Shown: positions 55,017-64,000 of the stretch, piece by piece | How the letters are laid out: the number at the start of each line of letters is the position of its first letter | Numbering within the stretch: the stretch's first letter is position 1 | Assembly (NCBI GenBank): GCA_036346375.1 | Contig: CM070520.1 | Location: 46,209,854 to 46,273,853 of the forward strand | Length of the DNA: 64,000 nucleotides | Reading direction: 5' to 3' | From: Guadua angustifolia | Taxonomy: Eukaryota; Streptophyta; Magnoliopsida; Poales; Poaceae | The notes under the pieces: generated by a model | The model's input: only the letters and a program-made list of their open reading frames with translations | Database searches by the model: none | Told to the model about the DNA's origin: nothing | Translations under genes and position numbers: made by a program

Positions 55017-55723
55017 TGTTTGGGAAACGGATCCCCCATCGAGCTTACTTATTGAATGAGGGATCAACCAGGGCCCTTTTTCCGCAAAGGGTTTGCGTCC
55101 GAGGAGTGTCGTAAGGGGATGGTGTTTAAAAGGGTGATGGACAAGATATTTTATACTGGTTCGGGCCTCTCACGATCGAGATAATAACCCTATGTCCAGT
55201 GATCTTACTATTGCTTGTATGCTTACAGTATGCTTGTGCGAATCTACTGTGTGTACCTCCCTATGTGTGTTGCTTGTCAGCATGTCTCTCCCCTAATCTA
55301 CAGTGGGGGTATTTACAAGTGACTGCAGTAATTACAACTGAATAACACACCATTACCGTGCCTGAACGTGGTCGTAACTGCCTCCCTTGATTTCCGCCAA
55401 GATGTATCGTAGACGTGATAGGCTTAGATCGTGGCCTAACGGTCTTTTGAACCACAGCGTAATTATCGCCACATCGCCTTTATGGACCGAGCACGACTCG
55501 TCGGTCATGCTCGAGATTTTCCTTCAACTCTGGCCGACCACCGCACACATCCGAGCAAGCACGCTCAGGAAACTAAGGCGCATGCTCGGGGACGAGCTCG
55601 GACATGGTCGGAGCAGACCCACTAACTAGTCCACCCGAGGACCTTCCTTGGGGACACTTTGGTCGGCCAAAAACCGACTGCCGGGGTATGATGGTCTTTA
55701 TGAAAATTATCCAATCCCTGACA
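55017..55723 (-). repeat. 5' LTR of Tat-A
   Basis: On the minus strand it starts TGTCAGGGATTGG and ends CCCAAACA, exactly 707 bases like its partner at 35417-36123. Followed at 55724 by the TATAT target duplication. Confidence 0.93.
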
Positions 55724-55728
55724 TATAT

Positions 55729-57080
55729 GTTCACCCAATCAGATCGGAACCTACGAAAAAGGAGATGGCCAAAAAGCCAATACATTGAGTCCAAAGTCCT
55801 ATTGTAACAACCTCTTGATCAAAGAAAAGCAGTTGGCACTACATGAAGAGTTTTAGTGTCTTAACCTAGAGTCGGTAAAAGAATGTTAAGTCGTTGCGTT
55901 GGAAGTAAAACCCTCCTTGAAAGAGCAAATTAGAATAGCTCAAACAAAGTTAATATATTAAAAAATGTATGAAGAAGGGTATGTTTACATAATTTTTTGA
56001 GGATGAACAAGATATCATTTAGTATAAGAAGCACTTAGTTGTACCAAATAACAAGGATATTAGGAAGTAAATTCTTAAAGAGACCCATTTTGCACTATAC
56101 TATACACCATGGTAGCATGAAAATGTATCAAAATTTGAAGTAGAGATTTTGGTAGTCTAAAACAAAGAGAGAGATAGTAAGGTTTGTTGCTGAATGTGAT
56201 TTGTGTCAAAGGGTCAAGGCCAAGCATCAGTGACCTGCTAGACTCCTACAACTATTGAAGTACCCGAGTGGAAATGGGTGGAAGTCAGAATATAGTTCGT
56301 TACAAGATTGTTGAGATCACAGAAAGGGCACAATGCTATATGTGTAGTTGTTGACCGCCTCACCAAGGTTGCTTATTTTATACTAGTTAAGATCATTGAT
56401 GGAGGAGCTAAATTGGCTGAGTTATACATGTCAAAAATTATGTGTTTGCATGGAGTACCAAAGAACATAATTTTGGATAGAGGTACCAAATTTACCTCTT
56501 ATTTTTGGAAAATTATGCACAAGGTCTTCGGCACCAAGTTGAGCTTTAGTATAGCATGCCACCCCTAGACAAGAGGATAAACTGAAAAGGACCAATCAAA
56601 TATTCAAAGATATGCTCAGAGCGTGTGTGTTATCTTATGGAGTGCTTACCATATATCGAGTTTTCATACAACAATAATTATCACGCAAGCCTCTAAATAT
56701 CTCCATTTGAAACTTTATATAAAAGAAAGTATAGAACCTCTCTCAACTAGTTCGAAGTAGGGGAATGATAAGTGTTTGGACATGCATCAAAGAAGCCTAG
56801 TAGCAAGTTTAGTTGATAATAAGCTGCTTGAGAAAAGCGTAGTCAAGGCAAAAGAACATTAACCATCGACGTCACGAGTTAAGCTTTACAATTTATCTTA
56901 AGGTCACTCCAATTTGAGATGTTCACCGGTTTCAAGTTAAAGTCAAGTTTGCATCACGGTATATTGAACCATACTGAATAGTGGCAAAAAGAGGAGAAAT
57001 ACAGTTCAAGCTGCCACCTGAGCTTTCATATTTGCACGATATGTTCCATGTATCCTAGTTAAAGATGCAACATCAGGAAA
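55729..57080 (+). pseudogene. chromovirus G2 pol relic: RNase H end and integrase
   Basis: Continues the RNase H frame (FTQSDRNLRKRRW). After a decayed zone, integrase core motifs follow: VVVDRLTKVAYFI (near 56341-56380), LHGVPKNIILDRGTKFTS and FSIACHP (56450-56568), then the C-terminal ASRYIEPY and AKRGEIQFKLPPELSYLHDMFHVS-like end near 57050. The stop-rich sequence shows it is the oldest layer of the nest. Confidence 0.88.
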
Positions 57081-58740
57081 TAGGGTGGTGTTTGGTTGCC
57101 AAGATGAGTGGATAGATATGATATGGTCATCGAGTTTTTGGAAATATTTCCCTAAGATGCTAGATAGAGCCATTCCAAAAAAAGGCCACATGGGCTCATC
57201 TAGTTCATTGTATAAAGATGTATACTCGGTCAAATTCAAATTTCACTGAAGTGTACATGGTCAAATTCAAATTTCGATCAAATTTTTGTCATACTTTGTC
57301 CAAATATTCAAAATTTATCCCAAAATTCAAATTTTGGTCAAATTTTTTTCCCAAAAATTCAAATTTCGATCAAATTGTGTCCAAAAAATTCAAATCAAGA
57401 TTTGAAACCTTGATAATAGCTAGCCCATCCATCCTCATCCATCAATCCAAACTAAAAAATGGCTCACCTTATCCAAAAATATACAAATTTCTAGGATGTT
57501 ACAAGAATCAACAAAAACTGCTCAAAAATCACGAAAATCGACCGTATCAAATTGGTTTGGTAGTTAATATCAGTCGGTAAACCGATTAATTTCAAAAAAA
57601 ATTATCTGACGTAAACAGGTCAATAATCGATAAAAATTAAGAAAAATTGCTCAAAAAATCGATTCTAAGAAACATTCAATTGGCCGAAAATCGACTAGTT
57701 TTCGGTCAAAATCAACTGGTTTTTGGTAAAATCGATCAATTTTTGATTTTTTTTGAAAACTTTTGATTTCTTAACTCTTTATTTTCTGATGATTTTTGAT
57801 GAATTTTTTACTGATAATTAAAAATTAAAAATAATTGGAAAATCACGATCTCAGTATGTTGTGAACCTTCCTCCAACTAGTGGACCATCCAAAAGTGCTG
57901 GCGGGCTCATGTTACGCCGTCTTCTCAGACCCACCAAGGCCTGTCTCATCGTCGACTCGTTGCACTGGTTCTCATTTTCAAATTTCCGAGCCAAATTTTC
58001 AACGTCCGACTTCCAATGAGTCACACCATTCAGACACGGTATTGATGGCACCGCACGGCCGTGCTGTCCTTTTTAAAATAGTACGTTTCTCTAAAAATAT
58101 GTAATTACATATTGATCTTTTTCTCGATTTTTTATAAAGAGAGTCTTCTGGTTCAAAAAAAACACGGATTTTTCGTGAGAAGATCCTAAATAGATACAAA
58201 AAAACGTAGTGACGTTTAGATCATTCCGGTTATTTTACACGAAAAGGTCCATTCGATTTATCGCAATCGCAGATGCACTTGTGTTCTTTCAACCGTTTCT
58301 TACGTTTCCTCAACGATTTAAAAAAAAACAGACGGAGAAACTGAAATTGTTGACCGTATCGAGCTGGTTCAATATTAGAAGCCGCTCGATAAATTGATCC
58401 AATTAAAAATTTTGAAAAAAAATTATGCGACATAAATCGGTTGAAAATCGGTGTAAATCGCTCAATTTTCTTAAAAAATCGATTGCCAAAAAAATTGGAT
58501 TGGTAAGTCAATCGGTTTTCAGTGAAAATGGGTCGATTTTCGATTTTTTATTTTAGTTCCAAATTTTTTGATTTTGGAACTCTTCGGTTTTTGATATTTT
58601 TTAACGATTTTCAACTCGACATTACCAACTTTCGTATTTTCATTTTCGAACGGTTTTTTCGATATCGATTTTTGAAACCCTGCCCTGCCAACCAAAAATT
58701 ACAGCATACACTAAAACTTGGGTTTAATGGAAGCTAAGCC
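57081..58740. repeat. AT-rich region with a duplicated 300-base segment
   Basis: A short MITE-like start (GTGGTGTTTGGTTGCCAAG, 57088) is followed by repeats of GTCAAATTCAAATTTCGATC (57225-57400). Then two related copies of a roughly 290-base unit, at about 57540-57830 and 58350-58650, share ACCGTATCxAxxTGGTT, AAAATCGATT and TTTTGATTTTxxAACTCT. Between the copies is a GC-richer patch (57850-58080). No gene is recognised. Confidence 0.6.
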
Positions 58741-59002
58741 TTTCATCTAAAAAAAAAGCAGCTCCTTGGCCAACCCATAATATTCGTGTCTGGAAACAAT
58801 TAAACTACTAACAACCTAGCGAAACACCATATTTCCTCGTTCCATCAACCCAGGTCTATGTCCACTCATCGGCGGCTGGGCATGACAAATTATTCCAAAT
58901 TATTACAGGCAGAGGCGGAGCCAGGTCTCAGACCACCCAGGCTTGGGCCGAGGCCTGGCCCAAAAATGCAGCACAAGATCAAGAATAGGTAGGTCTTAAT
59001 AA

Positions 59003-59233
59003 GGCTCTGTTTGGAAGAGCTCCAGATCCCAGCTCCAGCTCAGAGCTGAAACTTATAGGCTAAAATAAAGTGAATTAAGTTTATATTTTTAGTCTAAAAT
59101 GTAAACAAGATGATCTACCTAAACATTTTTAATGTACTCACAGCTCCAGCTTCACAAATTTTTGGAGCTAAAAATACCCTGCTCCACCAACTCCACAGAT
59201 TTTGGTGGAGCTAGAGCTATCCCAAACACCCCC
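59003..59233. mobile_element. Tourist-like (PIF/Harbinger) MITE, 231 bases
   Basis: The ends GGCTCTGTTTGGAAGAGCTCC and, reversed, GGGGGTGTTTGGGATAGCTC form an inverted repeat. The 3-base target duplication TAA is at 59000-59002 and 59234-59236. The interior is rich in AGCTCCAG/CTGGAGCT repeats. Confidence 0.88.
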
Positions 59234-59298
59234 TAAATTACCACTTACGAGTCCTACACCTCTCTAAACGCCGGCACAGTACATGCGCATTTCGAAGC

Positions 59299-62200
59299 TG
59301 TAACAGCCCTCTATATTTAAAAATAAAGAAAAGTAAAAGATTAATATTTGAAAATGGAAATGAACTAAAATTGTAATTGAAATCAAGATTTTTATTTTAA
59401 ATAATATTCTTATCTCATTTCTTCCATTTCAAACTTAATGAAAAGGAAGATCAAAACTTAAAATCATTATTATCAAGACAAATAAAATATTAAAATGAGT
59501 TTGAAATGTGAAATTGATTTGAATTTCCATTTTTCTGAATCTTCTTGCATTCTTGGAATTTCTTGAGCTTTTGCAATTGCAAGAAAAGTTAAATGCATTG
59601 AAATTGTAAAATGGTAAATGCAAGAAAGTAAAAGTAAAATATCAACAAAAATAATATTAAAATTTCAGAGCATCCCAGATATCTCCAGAACCAAATCATG
59701 ATGATTGAAATAATTCGGATAATTAAAATAAAAAGAAACCATGTGATAATTATGAAATAAGAAAAGCTGCCTTGAACCTTGCCAGAATTTCGTAGCAGTA
59801 TCCAGACCTTTACTCAAGTTGATATTTTTAATATGACGACCTAAGACCCATATATACCTCTGGTAAAAATATCATAAATAAAAACTTACATCTAAAGCTT
59901 TTATAAATTCAAAAACAGAAAACAATTAAAGCTGTAATTAGCAATGTCAGAATTTTTATAAATTAAATATCAAAGATAAAATTCTGAAACTTTTACAGGA
60001 CACTTATTATATCAAATTATTTTGAAAAACAAATTTTCAAAAATAAATAAATTCATTTGGACACTTTAGTAAATCAAAAACAGAATTCGAATTTCTGTGC
60101 ATTAATCATTGTCAGAATTTTAATAAAATATATATAATGAATTTTTATCTCAAAATTATTCTGAACCCTTATCTTCACCTGGAAAACCCATGTAAAAAGT
60201 CTGGTAAAATCCTGAGTCGGTTTGGTAACTTTGATCAGTAGATCAAGTTGATCCAACTTGCTGTGAACCGTCCTTTTCGTCCTGATCGTAGGATCTGCCA
60301 TGTGTCACCCATCCAAGCACAGCCATAGTCCAGCCTTTCCTCCTTTCTCTCCCTGACGAATGGCCCCATGGCCCACTCGTTAGCTTCTTCTCCCTCACAC
60401 CACACCTTTCCTCTCTGTCTCGCTGCTTCTCGCCAGAACTTGCGCCGCAAAGATCAGAGCCAACACCGCCTTCCCCCTTGTCTCTTCTGCGCCGCAACCC
60501 GCACCCCGAGGCCTACACCTCCGTCAGGTTACTGCCACGCTGCTACCTCGGTTGCTACGCCCCCAGCCATGCGTTGAATCCCTCCGCGAAGTTTCGCCCT
60601 CTCTGCCGCCTTGCCAATTCGTTGCCACGGCAAGATCTTGACCACTCGAACCTTGCCACGGCACAAGTCGGCAGAGCTAACTAGCCAACTTGCTTGCGAA
60701 CGCTTCGCCAATTCGCCCGGCAAAGAATTGGCTGTGTCTTTGCTGCCTCGGCAAATATCTCCGCACCGCCTCGCCTCGCCATTCCTCGTTCACTCAAAAC
60801 CACTGCCAACCACCTCGGCTCCACTACAAAAACCCGGCGCAGCCAGTCTCCAGAGACCATTACAGCCACCTTCACTCGCCCCTGAACCATCCTCCCGATC
60901 GCCAAGCCGCCTGCTTCCTCTCCAATTCGGCAGGTCTTAAATGGGGAGAATCCACTATGAGCTCTATACTCCAAATCAATCCAAACCATCAACACCAAAG
61001 CACCCTCTTCACCCCTAGAGTTCATCCCCAGATTCAATTCCACTTCTCCTTCTCCGGTGTGTTGCGCAGCCGTGCTCCCAGTTCCGCCGCCCATGGCGCA
61101 CGGTGAACACCCTCTCCCGCTTGCTCTTCTTTTCAATTGAAGGCTAAAACGGGACCGTTAGTAGTCACTGATGCTTACCCGGTCATTGTTTCCGAGGAAT
61201 CACCGGTAGATCTTCAGCTCCGCCTCACGGCCATGGCGCCGCTGGCTCTCGGTGGCGACCACCTTCTTGTCGTCTTCGACCACCAAGGACCACCACAGCA
61301 GTGCGCAAGTACCGCCCAAGCTCTTGTGGAATCCATTCCTCCATTCCGGCCAGCCTTGGCCGAAGCCGGATCTCGGAGCCTCGCTCTCTATCCTTTAAGC
61401 GGGCCTCGATCGTCATTGTGTTCAGGTTGGCCACACATCGACCGAACAGGCCCATCTCGCGGCCGAAGCCGTGTCCCTGCCACCCCGGACCCAGCCGTCA
61501 GTGCCTAATCCCAATCCAGCCCGAAATGGAAGGCGCATTCTCTGTGAGAAAACGTAATTTCCCTTTTTGGCAAATTCTGATTTTCCAGTATTTATTAACC
61601 CGAATTAATTCAATAGCTTATAACTTTTGAATCATCAGTCAAAACAAGGTGAAATAAATTGGTTAATTCATCTAAATTCATGGAAATTCAGAATATGTAA
61701 AAATATTTAATTTTCATGATTGGTTTGATTTATTTGTAATTTAAATTTGAATAAACCTTAATATGATCATTTAATAAAGTATGTGCATCATAAATCCTAA
61801 AATTATGAAATAATTTACACATACCTCTGAGCCTATGAGAAACCTATTTAAGCAAAAATATCTAATTATCAAACTCAGTTGATGTTATTTGAATTTAAGA
61901 ATACAAATAAGCACTAATATGTTGCTATTACAAATATACCATTTGTAATTCTTTAAATCATGAAATAAATCTATATGTTTATATAAATACATAAGAATTC
62001 TGAATATTCAAAAATATTTAAATAATAAGCTCTGTTGGAATTATAAAAGTGAAACTTAAATAAATGGATCAAGCATGCTTCATACAAAGTTTATGCAAAC
62101 AAGTTTAAATTTGAATAAGACTAATTTTTATAAAATATTAAATCCTCAGGAACCCAAAAATATAAAAATATTTAGATTCTAACTTAATTTGAATCATTTT

Positions 62201-64000
62201 CTAAAATAGATTGCATTCAATGTATTAAATAGTCAAATGTGAATATCTTTTGCAATCAACATATAAATCATGTAAAACCAGTTCTGTAAGCTCTAAAAAT
62301 CAGTAATAAACTTAGATATGCAAAAACATTTAAAGTTGAATATGAATTGAATTAGATTTGAGGATATATTGTCTTTCAAAACACATAGAAGTTGAAATAG
62401 TTTTTAACTTAAGTTCATGAGATCAAATAATGGTAGAATCCACTCATAAATGATGGTAAAATCATAAAGTCCCTAGTTATACAAAAATAACATATAATTG
62501 TGTATATTTGAACTAAGTTCATGCTAGGTCCTAATAATCATTCATATGAACAGCAACTCAGATATAGGCAAAATATTATGAAACTAGTTCTAAAACACTC
62601 CTAAAGCTATCCTCTGCTAATGCCAGAAAAATGAATAAGAAATCATGTTGAATGTAGCCACAAACTTAAGATGAAAATATGGCCGATTTAGCGTTAACCT
62701 TCTAATCATTTATACTATTTCATCGATTAATAGAATAACCTGTCTAGATGATAAAACATACAAAACCAGTCTAGAAACACACTACAAAGTTCATACTATC
62801 ATAATCTGGAGAAAGAATCTTGATTCAATATGATTTGCATATTAATCTTAATAGCTTAATTAACCCTAAAATAAAGGAAATGAATTCATGAATCGAGAAA
62901 CAGTATCATTGCTAATTATATAAAATTTATTAGAATCCAAATACGTAAAATCATAAGAACTCAACCTTAAACCACACCTGCTTTCTATGATTTGTTTCTA
63001 TTTGAATTTTATCTGATTTCTTTTTGTCCCTATTGAAACTTGTTAATTGTCATATGTTATGTTCTTCATTCACGACGCGTAGAATTCGACATATCGACTT
63101 CCATCGTCGACTACAACCTCGACTTCGTCGTAAGCAAGGCAAGCACCCTCCTTTGACCATGTTGATCCCAGTTTTATAAATGTTTTCATTAAATGATTTT
63201 ATTGCATGCGTATATTCATTAAATGCTGCTACTTTGTGGGTAATGGTAGTTATACTTCGCGATTCCTGAAACCTCCTTGATATAAATGAATTTGTGAACC
63301 TTGATACCTTAGAATCATGGTTAGACAATATATATTGTCATTCAGGTATACACGATGTTTAATAATCTTGCTTAGCCATGCTTTAGACTTAATATACATC
63401 AAATGGAGACATTGATCAAATGATACTTGGATATGATTTGGAACATTGATCAAATGATATTTGGATATGCTGAGGCATGATGTTGATACTTAGATCTGTT
63501 GAGACATGATGGTGATTTTGGTTATTTTAATTAAAAATGAAAAATAAAATTATAACATTGATGCGGGCAATTATTGGCAATAGCCTGGTGTGCATGATTT
63601 GCACGTAGTGTAGGGGGAGATTATTGCCTGTGTCGGATTAAGGACCGAACTATGGGTTGTTTTCAGGCCAAGGTAACCGTGCAACCACAAGTACTGGTAT
63701 GGGACGGTCTTAACTAATTAAATTGCTTAAAACTAGCTTTGCACATTGGTAGGCCGGAGTAGTACGAGCTGTTCCTTAATGGATTGCTCGGAGGGGCACC
63801 CACACCGAGGTGTTGGGAGTCACGTTTGCTGATACAACGGTGTACGCCGTATTTCTAGGGAAGTTCCATCATTTCTATGTTCTGAGTTCTTCTTTCAGGG
63901 TATGGGTTTTACGTCCCGTGCTGGTGCAAAGTTAGGGTTAAGTAATCGAAAGGTTATGTCATGACTCTCTGCGGCACACCAAAGGAAGTGTGCTAATAGC
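59299..64000 (+). repeat. probable long gypsy LTR, right end outside window
   Basis: Starts TGTAACAGCCCTCTATATTT, the usual start of long chromovirus LTRs in grasses. A GC-rich, CpG-bearing zone (60250-61540) follows, with many overlapping but meaningless frames. After that is ATAACTTTTGAATCATCAGTC (61620), then long AT-rich DNA, and a zone at 63600-63900 with GGTGTTGGGAGTCACGTTTGC-like phrases known from such LTRs. No primer site, gag or second LTR is in view, so an LTR of at least 4.7 kb is inferred. A decayed element without LTR structure is the alternative. Confidence 0.55.

Larger units (their letters stand above)
35411..55723 (-). mobile_element. Tat-type Ty3/gypsy element Tat-A, containing nested insertions
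   Basis: Inserted in G2 RNase H with the 5-base target duplication TATAT (35406-35410 and 55724-55728); the host frame is continuous across it. Two 707-base LTRs, a TGGCGCC-type primer site, gag, protease, RT and partial RNase H read on the minus strand. A polypurine tract adjoins the 3' LTR, and an ORF in antisense to gag-pol lies between pol and that LTR, the layout of the Tat lineage (RIRE2/Grande type). Without its two internal insertions it is about 8.4 kb. The end of RNase H and all of integrase are missing. Confidence 0.93.

Noticed and set aside
60243..61630. Many ORFs of 60-151 codons around the CpG-rich block of the 59299 LTR.
   Set aside because: Overlapping open frames on both strands and no recognisable motif; treated as GC effect.

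Overview
This is plant nuclear DNA, almost certainly from a grass (Poaceae), possibly Oryza or a close relative. The basis is the transposon families present: CACTA, Ty1/copia, chromovirus-type and Tat-type Ty3/gypsy, and Tourist-like MITEs, together with GT-AG introns and a grass-like PPR relic. No bacterial gene, rRNA, convincing tRNA or CRISPR array was seen. The window is a transposon nest with two host-gene relics.

Layout. (1) 1-4596: right-hand part of a decayed Ty1/copia element with its 3' LTR; its left end is outside the window. (2) 4597-20135: a WD40 gene related to coatomer beta' (COPB2). Its exons are at 4597-4874, 4983-5043 + 16935-17023, 17109-17257, 18834-18902 (duplicated at 19444-19512) and 19931-20135. 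A complete 11.9 kb CACTA transposon (5044-16931, target duplication TCA) sits inside the coding part of the second exon. It carries a broken TNP2-type transposase gene and a second gene with En/Spm-type and Ulp1-like (C48) protease domains, both on the minus strand. (3) 20136-23053: non-coding or unrecognised. (4) 23054-33253: a gypsy element with only gag fragments left, very unequal LTRs (0.95 and 3.8 kb) and another LTR unit inserted in gag. (5) 33239-34456: a PPR pseudogene with a MITE inside. (6) 34859-57080: a chromovirus pol relic (+ strand) split in RNase H by a Tat-type element (Tat-A, minus strand, 35411-55723). Tat-A is itself split in its antisense ORF by a second Tat element (Tat-B, 36847-47431) and carries a truncated LTR in opposite orientation (LTR-C, about 49537-50852) where the end of RNase H and integrase should be. 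(7) 57080-59298: AT-rich repeats and a Tourist-like MITE. (8) 59299-64000: start of what looks like a very long gypsy LTR, open at the window end.

The insertion order can be read from the nesting: chromovirus, then Tat-A, then Tat-B; COPB2-like gene, then CACTA. The most interesting signals are (a) the CACTA second gene with an apparently intact Ulp1-type His/Cys signature and an internal copy of the element's own subterminal repeats upstream of it, and (b) the antisense ORFs of the two Tat elements, both preceded by a TATA-like motif of the same sequence on the strand opposite to gag-pol. Domain calls come from reading translated motifs by eye; no database search was run.
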